Shown here: positions 10,359 to 20,438 of the stretch, one piece after another | Numbering within the stretch: position 1 is the stretch's first letter | Layout of the letters: every line of letters starts with the position of its first letter | DNA from: Amorphophallus konjac | Lineage: Eukaryota > Streptophyta > Magnoliopsida > Alismatales > Araceae | Direction of reading: 5' to 3' | DNA: 64,000 nt | Assembly (NCBI GenBank): GCA_022559845.1 | Contig: CM040126.1 | Location: 145,832,064-145,896,063, forward strand | Notes under the pieces: generated by a model | Told to the model about the DNA's origin: nothing | What the model saw: only the letters and a program-made list of their open reading frames with translations | Database searches by the model: none | Program-made: the position numbers and the translations under genes

Positions 10359-13277
10359 TTAGAAGGAGGAGTGAGGACTAAAGCCTCGAAAACAATGGGA
10401 GAAAGGGCAGATGCCCAAGGCAGTGGATGTGGAAGAAGTTGGGTCGGACCCATGATTAGGGGGAATCAGAAGAAGAAATTGATAGATGGAAAGAGGCGGA
10501 TCTGGAGGGTCCGGAGGCAGAGGAGGAGAATCGTGATAGGAGGAATCATCCGGGGGCTCCGGAGGGATAACGAAAGAAGGGACGCGATGCCCTGGGGAGA
10601 AATAGGGAAAAAGATGATGAAAAAGATGACGGAAAAGGAAGAAGAGAATAAAAGATATGGAGTCCCGGAGGAGCAAAAAAATGAATTGAAGGAAATATGG
10701 AAGGTCCGGAGGTTCCGGAGGAATGAAATCAGGAGGGTCGCGATGCCCCGGGAGATGATAGAGAGAATAAGACGGAGAATCCGGAGGTTCCGGAGGAATA
10801 AAATCAGGAAGGAGAAGGTGGAAAGGGGCGTCGTGCCCGAGGAAAAAGTCCGGAGGTTCTAGAGGGGAAGAATGAAAAAGGGCGTGATGCCCGAGGGGAA
10901 AGTCCGGAGGTTCCGGAGGAATAGAATCAGAAAGGGCGAGATGTCCAAAGAGGAGGGATAAAATTCCTGGAGGTTCCAGGGAGATAGCAGGAAAGGGGGC
11001 GCGATACCCCAAGGGGAGTGGACAAAAAGATGAATATGAATAAGATGGGAAATGCGGAATATCCGGAGGTGCCGGAAGGCGGGGAAGATACGGGTTTGGA
11101 AACCCGGGAAGCAGGAGGTGCAAATGCATGCAATGGGATGGATGCGATGAATGCAATGAATGCGCGAATGCAATGAGATGCAAAGAATATGGAGAATATG
11201 AAGGGCGAGAGGACGAGATCCTCCTCCTAACCCTGGGAATGGCCCATGAAGAAGAAGTGATAGAGATGGACGAATAGAAAGTGGAACGAATAAGGGATGG
11301 TCCCTTAGCATCAAGGTAACTGCCCCTCCATGGCAGTGAACATGTACGGCCAATTGGCCCAATAAAGGAAACTTCAATAAATGACAACCCCTTTGGAAAG
11401 CGAAGATCAATAAAGTGAGGGAGTCGTAGAGTTGGAACGGGAAGCATTATGTTGCCCATTGAATGTGGTGTATATGGAATGTTGAGCAAAATGGGCATTC
11501 GCCCCTTGTAAGGAATAATGAATTCTGGATTGGAAAGTTTGAACAAGGGGTGCCCTGCCTGGCCTTCATACGGCGTTAACACTTGGCATCTGTTGAGCAG
11601 TGGCGGTGACTCGGCCTCTTCGATCATGCGCGGCACAATAACCCGGATTGGCATCCGGTAAATAAATTCTTGAATCTTGAATGGCACAGTCGTGGCCAAA
11701 GTCTTCTTGCCCGCCTTTTGCTTATCCTTGGCGCGAGTAGCTGCAGAAGCACGCCCCTTCTGAGTAACAAAGGGAGGTGAGGCGGAGGCGGGAGGCTTTG
11801 TGAGTGGTGGAGGTATAATGGAAAGTGTTGGCGTAAGTGGAGGCGGAGGTTCAAACACATCGAGTTTCTCCCTTTGCTTGCAAGCGGTCGGGGTTAGCTC
11901 GAGTGCAAAAAGTGGTGGGTCCTGCTCAGGATTAGCCATAGGTAAAGGTGGAGGGTTAAATGGTGGAATAGGTAAAGTGGGTTTTAAAGGGATAATGGAA
12001 GATCGAGGTGGCGGTAATGGGAGGCTAATTGGGGAAGGTTTAATGGTGTAATTAATGGAGGCCGATGGTGTGGAGGTAGATGGCTTAACGGGTGGAGGTT
12101 TAATAGTGGAAGGCTTGGGGGAGGCCAGTGTTGCGGAGGTTAATGGTGTAACTAGAGGAGGTGTAATGGGTGGAGGGTTAATGGGTGAAGGTTTGGTGCG
12201 TAGGAAATGCCGAATGGGGCGAGCGGTGTTTAGAGTGGTGAAAAACTCAAGATGCGTCGGCGCGGGTGATTGGAGTATCGACCCATCGTCGTAACACCAA
12301 GAAGTCTCGGAAATAGGGGTTGGATCGGGGACGGTGGCTTCATCCTGAGCGAGGGGTTCATCGAATGAAAGTGGGGGAAGTGGAAAGTTAAGGAAACTCG
12401 AAAGGGGTGCCTGCGGAGCTTCATCATCATACACCGGCTCGGATTCTTCAATTGCCGGTTCTTGCTCGCTTGGAATATCAACGCCGTAGTCGTCCATCAT
12501 ATCCTTCCATTCTCTCTCCATTCTTGTAATGTCATCCAAAGCCGCATAGAGAGGATTGACCGGAGTAGGAGGAACCGTGACCCTCTTTAATTGTTCCTCC
12601 ATGGAAGTAATCTTATCAAAAAGAGATTGTTGGAGGGGTGTGACTTGAACAATAGAGGGCTGGCAGGGCCTTGAAGGAGGAGGGGCCGCATAAAAAGGCC
12701 GTGGAGGGGAGTTGACGGTATGACCCGTAAAAGAACCCGGATGGGCCGGATTGCAATGAATAAATGGGCCTCGGGGCCGTGAGGGAGGAGGAATAGAAGG
12801 AGGCGGGTGTCGGACCACCCGAGTAGAATGAATAGGGGAAGATGGGTAATGGGCTACCCGAATATGATTGGAAGGAGGAGATGGGTGATGGGCCACCCGT
12901 GTAGAATTGGAGGGAGATGGGTGATGGGCCACCCGAATAGAATTGGAAGGAGGGAGAGATGCATGAGATGTACCCTCAACGGCAGCCTTAAGGGCTTGGA
13001 TCTGTTGAGGGGTAAGATGATATAATGCATGCAAGATTTGAGAGACTTTCCCATCATTAGGACGAGACGGTCCCGTAGGAATAGTGGCTCGAACTTGAGT
13101 AGGGGGACCATGAGGATGGACATTGCCCATGGGTCGGGCATGACCATGAGAATAAGGACGTGGTCCCTTGAAAGAATGGTGAGAATGCTGATTAACATGT
13201 TGAAATTGAGGATATGAAGTGCTAGGTTGTGCATCCTCATGAATTGAATTGAACATGTTTCTATCATGGTAAGCCAT
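10359..13277 (-). CDS. Long proline-rich ORF of nested element (Gag-position, family unknown)
   Basis: The frame is open from 13421; the likely start is ATG at 13277 (MAYHDRNMFNSI), giving about 972 residues, because the upstream part looks like untranslated leader. Visible parts: His/Pro-rich N-terminus; a short helical block (SQILHALYHLTPQQIQALKA); repeats of RVAHHPSP; a charged helical block (LFDKITSMEEQLKRV and TRMEREWKDMMDDYGVDI); long PPP-rich stretches; a middle section containing FKIQEFIYRMPIRVIVPRMI; and a C-terminal third rich in PPEPPDF repeats. No zinc knuckle, protease or RT is seen. It sits just after the primer site, where Gag normally lies. I do not recognise the family. The repeat-rich C-terminus may be only fortuitously open. 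Confidence 0.55.
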   Translation of the reverse strand: MAYHDRNMFNSIHEDAQPSTSYPQFQHVNQHSHHSFKGPRPYSHGHARPMGNVHPHGPPTQVRATIPTGPSRPNDGKVSQILHALYHLTPQQIQALKAAVEGTSHASLPPSNSIRVAHHPSPSNSTRVAHHPSPPSNHIRVAHYPSSPIHSTRVVRHPPPSIPPPSRPRGPFIHCNPAHPGSFTGHTVNSPPRPFYAAPPPSRPCQPSIVQVTPLQQSLFDKITSMEEQLKRVTVPPTPVNPLYAALDDITRMEREWKDMMDDYGVDIPSEQEPAIEESEPVYDDEAPQAPLSSFLNFPLPPLSFDEPLAQDEATVPDPTPISETSWCYDDGSILQSPAPTHLEFFTTLNTARPIRHFLRTKPSPINPPPITPPLVTPLTSATLASPKPSTIKPPPVKPSTSTPSASINYTIKPSPISLPLPPPRSSIIPLKPTLPIPPFNPPPLPMANPEQDPPLFALELTPTACKQREKLDVFEPPPPLTPTLSIIPPPLTKPPASASPPFVTQKGRASAATRAKDKQKAGKKTLATTVPFKIQEFIYRMPIRVIVPRMIEEAESPPLLNRCQVLTPYEGQAGHPLFKLSNPEFIIPYKGRMPILLNIPYTPHSMGNIMLPVPTLRLPHFIDLRFPKGLSFIEVSFIGPIGRTCSLPWRGSYLDAKGPSLIRSTFYSSISITSSSWAIPRVRRRISSSRPSYSPYSLHLIAFAHSLHSSHPSHCMHLHLLLPGFPNPYLPRLPAPPDIPHFPSYSYSSFCPLPLGYRAPFPAISLEPPGILSLLFGHLALSDSIPPEPPDFPLGHHALFHSSPLEPPDFFLGHDAPFHLLLPDFIPPEPPDSPSYSLYHLPGHRDPPDFIPPEPPDLPYFLQFIFLLLRDSISFILFFLFRHLFHHLFPYFSPGHRVPSFVIPPEPPDDSSYHDSPPLPPDPPDPPLSIYQFLLLIPPNHGSDPTSSTSTALGICPFSHCFRGFSPHSSF
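10495..10930. repeat. Degenerate repeats GGTCCGGAGGTTCCGGAGG
   Basis: Repeated blocks containing CCGGAGGTTCCGGAGGAAT separated by about 30-60 bases; they encode the PPEPPDF repeats on the minus strand. Confidence 0.75.
12800..12955. repeat. Short tandem repeat (about 48 bp unit)
   Basis: Three to four copies of a unit with GATGGGTGATGGGCCACCCG, encoding RVAHHPSP repeats on the minus strand. It is in frame, so copy number can change without breaking the ORF. Confidence 0.8.
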
Positions 13278-13421
13278 TATATAATCAAAATTCTCAATAA
13301 TTATGTAAATAAGCACACAAGTTGGAATGGTTACCGTGATTTTGATTTGTTTAATCCTTGGTGAATTAATGAATTTTAATAAAGTTTCGAAAGATTCACA
13401 GAAGGAGAGTCCTAGTTTCAA

Positions 13422-14327
13422 TATGATTCACTTCAATGCCAACTAGGAACTCTCACTCACCACGTATTAGGTCAACTATATCGGGACTCCAAAAAGGTAC
13501 AACCTGCCCGGCGTCCGTGAGGGAATCCACGGGTGCGGGGACTTACGGAGACTTGGTTTAGGAATTTCCAATCCAAAGAGACGGAATGCTCAATGGAGGG
13601 TCGTTCCTTCACCAAGGGGGTGTGTGGCTCCTAGTATAAAGAGATAAGGCCTCTCAAACCAATGCAAAATGAATGAATGAATGCAAGATATAAGCAGAAA
13701 TATGATACAGTGATAAACAAAGGAGTTCGGTGAAAACACAGGAATAAGACGCCCTGGGGCAGGGCGCTACCAATAAAAGAGACGCCCTGGGGTAGGGCAT
13801 TAATTATCAAGGGTGCTCAACCAAATAAAGAGACGCCCAGGGGTGGGGGCGTCAAATCATGAAAACGCGCCCTGAAGAGAGGCGCTACCAAATAAAGAAA
13901 CGCCCTGTGGGAGGGCGTGAATTCACAGGCAGCAATATAAAGCACGAACACCTGGAAATGTGATGGAAAACGCCCTGTCCGAGGGCGTAAAATATTCAGA
14001 AGACGCCCTGGGTCAGGGCGTTAAATCAATAAAAATGCCTCTTCCAGAGGCGTGAATTCACTTTCTCCAGGAAACCTTCATGGCCAGCAATATTAACAGT
14101 CAATCACAGCATCATGGCAATCAAAAAATAAGCATGCTCATCAAGAATTTTAAATAAGTGAAAATTTTAAAGAAAAATCAACAAACCGACCAATCACTTA
14201 GGGGAGGGTGTAAAACCAATGGAGGGTGCCCGAGGGGCACAAAAGGAGACGCACCGAGGATGCAAATAGGGGAGATGGCACGCGCAGGTGCCTAAGGGGA
14301 AAGGGGTAATGAAAGAAGAACACAAAG
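13422..14327 (-). other. 5' leader of nested element
   Basis: About 0.9 kb between primer site and ORF. Apart from the hairpin series at 13748-14056 I see no motif. Confidence 0.6.
13748..14056. repeat. Hairpin array ACGCCCT...AGGGCGT in leader
   Basis: Eight inverted repeats in about 310 bases, for example at 13900-13918, 13970-13988 and 14003-14021 (ACGCCCT, five-base loop, AGGGCGT). Loops differ. The copy at about 14036-14052 has arms GCCTCT and AGAGGC, so the pairing is kept with changed bases. Confidence 0.85.
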
Positions 14328-14346
14328 CGTCCCACCGTGATCGCCA
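14328..14346 (-). other. Primer binding site of nested element
   Basis: On the minus strand TGGCGATCACGGTGGGACG starts six bases after the LTR end. It resembles TGGCGAC...-type plant gypsy primer sites complementary to an elongator tRNA (possibly Arg); the exact tRNA is not certain. Confidence 0.7.
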
Positions 14347-14351
14347 ATTTG

Positions 14352-16015
14352 TGTGGACCTTAATTAAAAAAAAAATAATCCACTTAAGGAAAATAATAAG
14401 AATATGAATAAATAATAATGAAATGAAAGAGCACGAGGTGCTAAGGGGAGTGTGTGTGATCGCCAGAGACACGAGGGTCTCAAGTGGAGATTGATATGGG
14501 GAGATGATCGCAAAATACCTCTTGAAACGCGGTTGATTGTAGGTGCTTCCTTTCTCTTCAAATCGGCCGGCCGACGAAGAGAGTTCTTCACTTTTATTAC
14601 CCTTGCAAAAAAAGACAAACACCAAAAGATATGGATTAGAAACAATGGTGTAGCATCAAATTCAATAAAAATATATGAGCATGAAAAAAATGAACAATAC
14701 ACACCTTAAGGGGATTGCCCTTAAACCCCTATGCAAAAAGGGTGTGGGAGATGAATGAATGCATGAAGATAAGAATAAGAATTAAGGGGAAAGAGTGCAA
14801 GAGTTGCACTATGGGGAGATCTCAATATGATGGTTGAGAAAAATCAATATAATAATGAAACATGATGCATGTATTATGAACTAATGAAAAATACAAATAA
14901 GGGGAGATGAGATAGAAAAATCTTGTTTGGTGGCTCCTTTGGCTTGATGCTCGATGGGGAGGAACTTCAAAGGGATGAAGATTTGATGTTGAATGATGGG
15001 AAGAGTTCCTCCTTAGCCAAAAGGTAGCCTTCCTTCGGTTCCTGTAAAAAGAAAAGAAAATAACAGAAGAAAAAAGAGAAAAAACAGAAGAAGAAGAATA
15101 AGAAGAAGAAGAAGAAGGAGAAGAAGAAGAAGAAGAAGAAGAAGAAGAAGGAGAATAATGGAAAAGAAGAAAAAATAGAAGAATGCAGGGGAGAATAAGA
15201 AATATCGGAACCGAAGCCCCAGAAAAGATAAGGGGATCAACCCCTTATAGGATTGATCAAAGGATAAGCAAGGCAAGAGTCCCAACTGGGGAAAGGATTG
15301 GAACGGGCAAGAGCCCAAATAGGGGAGGAGTCTAACGAAGCAAGGACTCTCTAGGGAAAGGGCTGCGAAGCCAGAAGGTGAAACACGCCTTATGTCAGGG
15401 CGTCAATTGATGAATTGACGACCTACACATAGGGCGTTTCTTTAAAACATGCCCCGCACCAGGGCATTTCTTTCAAGACCAATTTTAGCAATAAAACCTC
15501 CCCATATTTAAAAATGCAAAACACGTCTCAATCAAAGCTACGTTTACAAAACACGCCCCTGAGAAGGGCGTTAATTTCAAGAGCTCAAAACGAGGAAGTC
15601 GGTCAAACCAAAAGAATTAACGCCCTCAGGTGAGGTCGTCCTTTCTTTAAGAAACGCCCGAGGTTAAGTCATGTTTTGAAGAAAACACGCCCTTACCCAG
15701 GTCGTGAATTTAAAAAATTCATAAAATAGATAAAATGGGGGAGAAATAGATAAAATGGGAGAAAACGCCCTAGACAAGGTCGTGTTTCAAAAAAAACGCC
15801 CCTGATGAGGGCGTGAATTCAGAAAATAGAGATAAATGCCCAGAAAATCCAGAAAAATAGGAAAAATGAGGAAATGAGGGAAAAATAGGAGAAATCAGGG
15901 GAAATCCATGAAAAGTGGGAAAACCACTCAAATAAAGCTGATTTGAGGGTCAAATGGGGTATCGCAGAGCGATATGAAATATACTCAAAATGATGTCAAT
16001 TTTGGCGTGTCTACA
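14352..16015 (-). repeat. 5' LTR (minus-strand sense) of nested element
   Basis: Partner of 5910-7571. Differences are single bases, a changed GAA count at 15086-15154 and a few altered hairpin arms in 15385-15814. The near identity indicates recent insertion. Confidence 0.92.
15385..15814. repeat. ACGCCC...GGGCGT hairpins, second LTR copy
   Basis: Same series as 6941-7370 with a few single-base changes in the arms. Confidence 0.8.
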
Positions 16016-17550
16016 GACCCATGCCTGGAATTTTTCCAGGGGTCGACCCAATGGGTCGACCCATGCCCCGTATGACCCGTTTTAATGATGATTTGACCCG
16101 GGGATCAATCCGGATCATCGGGGGATCAATCCATTCAACCTAATCACATTGAAAACTATATTTTTGAGGAACTAATGACCTATTCATGTACCCTTTTTAG
16201 TTTCAATGAACATTGGTCCATACATGCAAACTTAGTGTAAAAACACACCGTTTATCATCTTCATTTCAATGCATACAAGATTAAATAGAAACCCACATAA
16301 TTAGTGGTTAATGGTGTAACTAAATCTCTGTTAATGCATTCTATTTCACTCCTGTGGGAGTTGTTCTTTGCCTTATCATCTTGAATCAGCTTCTTGGCAA
16401 TTGTCTTAATGCAAATGATAATGGTTAATCATGATATCTTAACTTGGTGATTAGGATTAATATGTGGATTAGCTTGTTTGATTGCTGCTGTTTTACAGTA
16501 GCGCAGCTCGATTAACTCTTGTTGTGACTTAGTTTCGATCTCCTTGATGATTATACTTACCTTGAAATTCTGGAAATGAATCTCTTTCCTACGTGAAGTT
16601 GTTATTGCTACTTAGTTTAAACCTTGGAATTCTGGCCATAAACTGTGGAAGTCTAGATTCGTGGGATCTTTGATCCAAAGAAATCAATGCCTGGCAAACA
16701 ATTAAGGGCTCGGTCTGGTCCTAGGAAGAGCGCCCGAACACTACGTGTACCCCCGGGGAGGTGAATGACTAGGTGTGGCATTTGGCACCAGTACTTGACA
16801 TGTGTTAAATCTAGGACTGTCCACTACTCTCTCCACTACTCTCTACATTACTTTCTACTACTTTTCACTTTCCACTCTTCACTGTTCTATACTCTACTTG
16901 TGGTTACTTTACTTGCTTATTACTTGGACGTGGAAATAAAATTACATACGTGCTTGACATGACTTGAATTATCTTGATATGGCCAACTTTTTATCGTTAT
17001 CTCCTGTAGTAAATTCTTATCTTACTATTCTATTCATTATATTTCTTGACCTTGCAAGATCTTTGAATTCTGTTTCGTGATATCACCGTTATCTTTTTAT
17101 TGTTTTTATCATTTGTAGCATGACATTTTAAAATGTAATTAAACTGTTAATCACTTATACCTGTCTGTTATTTTCTACTGAGCGTCAGCTCATAGTTGTG
17201 TTTTCCCCCCTTTCCAGGCTTTTCAGGTGACGCGCTTACCGATGGGGAAGGGCAGGAGTGATGTCTTGAGTGTATCAGTTCTAGTGTGTTAGTAGTGTGT
17301 TATCTTTCTTTAGTTGTGTTTTGGAGAGCTTTTAGTCTCAGTCATGTTATTGAGTTTTAGTGGTCGATTATTCCAGTTGTATTAAGTTGAACTTGAGGTT
17401 ATTGTATCAGTTGTGGTTCGTTAATGATCATTTAGTATTTCCATCTTGTAGTACTTGCGTATCATTTTAGATTTAGTTCCCTCTCTTGCCAGCGTGTTCT
17501 TAACTGTACGTCCCGATATTTCCGCCTTGTTCGGGGCGTGACAGTTTAGT

Positions 17551-17564
17551 TGGTATCAGAGCCC
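17551..17564 (+). other. Chromovirus primer binding site (initiator Met tRNA)
   Basis: TGGTATCAGAGCCC lies seven bases after the LTR end and matches the plant initiator Met tRNA 3' end. Confidence 0.93.
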
Positions 17565-17632
17565 TAGGTTTCACATTCCTAGGTTTCCTAAGTTTAGGTT
17601 TTCTTGCATTGCATCCCAATAATCGGTATATC

Positions 17633-17725
17633 AAAAGGTGTTGTCCGAACGTTAGGCTACGCCTATCGGGAAGGTCGCACACTTGCGCGAGTGGTCTTCG
17701 GACCGATTACCTCCGCCAGGTACCG
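17633..17725 (+). promoter_or_regulatory. Conserved structured leader shared with the element at 47.5-55.5 kb
   Basis: Ninety-three bases that match the minus strand of 52576-52485 with eight differences by eye. They contain two hairpins: TAGGC-TAC-GCCTA at 17653-17665, and GGTC-TTCG-GACC at 17693-17704. In the other element the second hairpin is GATC-TTCG-GATC, so pairing is kept. Its position between primer site and gag is where packaging and dimerisation signals lie in retroelements; that role is inference. Confidence 0.75.
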
Positions 17726-17879
17726 AGTTTTTGGTCGTGTCTAGGTGCATTAGATCCCTAACCTTGTAAAAGTCTAGGACCTCACCTGGTGAGAATGGGT
17801 AGAAACTTGGGTTAAGATCGTTTCTTAATCGTGTAATTATTTATCTTGATTAAACCTAAGTAATCTATTTCTCGTGTAG

Positions 17880-20438
17880 ATGGCAGCTGATCGTGCTGAA
17901 TGGAGGAACCTACAGCGTACGGTGCAAGGCCTTACTCAGGCCCTTCAGCAAGTAGCTCAGGCAGGAGCGACACAGCATGGCACCGGTGATCTATACCGAA
18001 ACTTCCGCGGAATGAACCCGCCTAGATTCGCTGGTTCGACTGACCCTGACCAAGCCGAGCACTGGCTAGATGACATGGGGAGAATCTTTGAAGTTATACA
18101 ATGCACCAACCAGGAGCGTGTCCTTTTGTCCACATTTCAATTGGAACATGATGCACGTACTTGGTGGGATTCTATCAAGGCAACTCTCGGTGATCGACAA
18201 GTTATGTGGGAAGAGTTCGAAGAATTCTTCAACAACAAGTATTTTTCTGATAGAGTGCAAGAGAAGAAAGCGGCAGAGTTCGCGGCCTTAAAACAGCGAG
18301 GTTTGTCCGTGGCAGAGTATGAGGCTCAATTTGCACGGCTTTCTCGATATGCTACACATCTCATTTCCACCGAGAAGACGAAGGCGAAGCGCTTTCTCAA
18401 TGGTTTGAAGCTTCATTATATCAACCAATTGGCACCGATGGAGATTTCCACTTATTCCGAGATGGTAAGGAAAGCGCAAGTTCTGGAGGATACTCTTGAG
18501 ATGACGGAGAGAATCCGTGGGAAAGGCACCAAGAAAGAATTACCTACGGGTTCCGGGAGTGTCAAACCCGGGTATGCCAAGAAGAGGCCTGTTAGTGGAC
18601 CTGGTTCGTGGAGCGGGTCCGGATCGTGGAAGGGCAAGATGCCGAGGCATGAAGACAAAAAGCCTGGTCCTATTGTTCCATTCAAGGGCGTGTGCAACTA
18701 TTGTGATCGTCCGGGTCACAAGATAGAGGAGTGCTGGCGCAAGCTAGGCGCCTGTTTGCGATGTGGAAGCAAGGAGCACCGTATCCCCAATTGTCCTCTC
18801 ATATCGGAACAAGCTACACCGGCAAAACCTCTAGTCTTCAAGAAACCACAAGGCAAGCTTCAAGCTTTACATGCAGAGGAAACTGGGATTTCTGATGATG
18901 GCGGACTCGTCGAAGGTACCCTTACTATAATCGATAAGCCTGCATTTGCTCTCTTTGATACTGGTGCAACACATTCTTTTATTTCACGGAGATTCGCTAA
19001 GTCATTAGCTGTAGAACCTGTTTTGATGAATACTCCGTTAGAGATTTCAACCCCTATTGGCACTAGATCAACAATCCAGTATTTCTATCCTTCTAGTAAG
19101 GTTATGATTGGTGAACAGAACTTTCCAGCAGATTTGGTCTGCATGGATATGAAGGATTATGATGTAATCCTAGGAGCAGATTGGTTGGCCAAGTATGAGG
19201 TCAATGTTCACTGTAGTTCTAGTTCAGTGACTTTTACTGGACATTCTGGTTTATCTTTTACGGGAGTCAAGCACCATAACTCCGTACCGCTCATCTCGGC
19301 TCTTCGAGCTGATAAGCTTTTGAGACATGGGTGTGAGGCTTTTCTAGCCTTTGTTTGTGCAACCCCTGAGCAGCAGATTGAGATCAAGGACATTCCTGTT
19401 GTCCAAGATTTTCCTGATGTCTTTCCAAAGGAACTACCAGGACTTCTGCCTGAGCGGGAAGTTATCTTTTCTATTGATCTTATTCCTGGCACAGCTCCTA
19501 TTTCTAAGGCTCCTTATCGTATGTCTCCTGCGGAACTGAGGGAACTGAAGCAGCAACTGATGGAATTACTCGAGAAGGGTTTTATTCGTCCTAGTACTTC
19601 TCCGTGGGGAGCCCCTGTGTTGTTCGTCAGGAAGAAAGATGGTTCGATGAGGTTGTGCATTGATTATCGGCAAATAAACCAGCAGACTGTCAAGAACAAA
19701 TATCCCTTGCCGAGGATTGACGAGTTATTTGACCAGATAGCGGGAGCTCAATATTTCTCTAAGATCGATCTTCGATCTGGATATCACCAGTTGCGGATTA
19801 AGGAAGAGGACATTTATAAAACAGCTTTCCGCAGCAGGTATGGTCATTTTGAATTTGTCGTTATGCCTTTTGGTCTAACGAATGCTCCAGCAGCTTTCAT
19901 GCAGTTGATGAACAATGCATTTCGGCCCTATCTTGATCAGTGGGTCGTGGTATTTATTGATGACATCCTGATTTATTCTAAGAATGAGGAGGAGCATGCT
20001 GAGCATCTGAGAATGGCATTGCAACTGTTGAGAGATCATCAACTATATGCTAAGTTCAGTAAGTGTGAGTTCTGGCTGCAAGAGGTGTCCTTTCTAGGAC
20101 ATATCATTACGAAGAACGGTATTTCTGTTGATCCTTCGAAGGTTGAGGCAGTGAAGAATTGGGAACAGCCTACCAGTGTGACAGAAGTTAGAAGTTTTCT
20201 AGGCCTGGCAGGTTATTATCGAAGATTTATTCAAGACTTCTCTAAGATTGCGGTACCTCTTACAAGATTAACCCGCAAGGAGAATAAGTTTGATTGGTCA
20301 GATGATTGTCAGCGAAGCTTTCAGACTCTGAAGGAGTGTTTGACTACTGCACCTGTTTTGGCTTTACCTTCTGGTGAAGGAGGATTTGTTGTTTATACTG
20401 ATGCATCAGGTATTGGCTTAGGCTGTGTACTCATGTAG
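17880..20438 (+). pseudogene. gag-pol: Chromovirus gag-protease-RT-RNase H (stop in RNase H)
   Basis: The start is ATG 17880 after the leader. Domains: retrotransposon Gag (about residues 40-190, [20 protein letters not shown]); two zinc knuckles, [14 protein letters not shown] at 18693-18734 and [14 protein letters not shown] at 18753-18794; aspartic protease with DTG at 18957-18965 ([13 protein letters not shown]); RT with [19 protein letters not shown] near 19657 and FIDD at 19953-19964, a normal variant of the YxDD box; then the start of RNase H ([14 protein letters not shown]). The frame ends at a TAG at 20436-20438, where the family normally has Gln, and continues in the same frame after it. 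All catalytic residues seen are intact. The one stop makes this copy defective unless read through. Confidence 0.93.

Larger units (their letters stand above)
5910..16015 (-). mobile_element. Non-autonomous LTR retrotransposon, minus strand
   Basis: Two nearly identical LTRs (5910-7571 and 14352-16015) begin TGTAGA or TGTGGA and end TCTACA. On the minus strand the primer site is at 14346-14328 and the purine tract at 7590-7572, which sets the orientation. The flanks AACCC (5905-5909) and GACCC (16016-16020) are a target duplication with one mismatch. The interior has one long ORF and no protease, RT or integrase that I can recognise, so the element must have moved with borrowed enzymes. The primer site and purine tract resemble those of Tat/Ogre-like gypsy elements; that placement is tentative. 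Confidence 0.88.
4374..17543 (+). repeat. Chromovirus 5' LTR (with nested element at 5910-16015)
   Basis: Positions 4374-5909 and 16016-17543 together match the intact 3' LTR at 22350-25365 throughout. The nested element is absent from the 3' LTR, so it arrived after the chromovirus. The LTR ends GTGACA at 17543. Confidence 0.93.
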
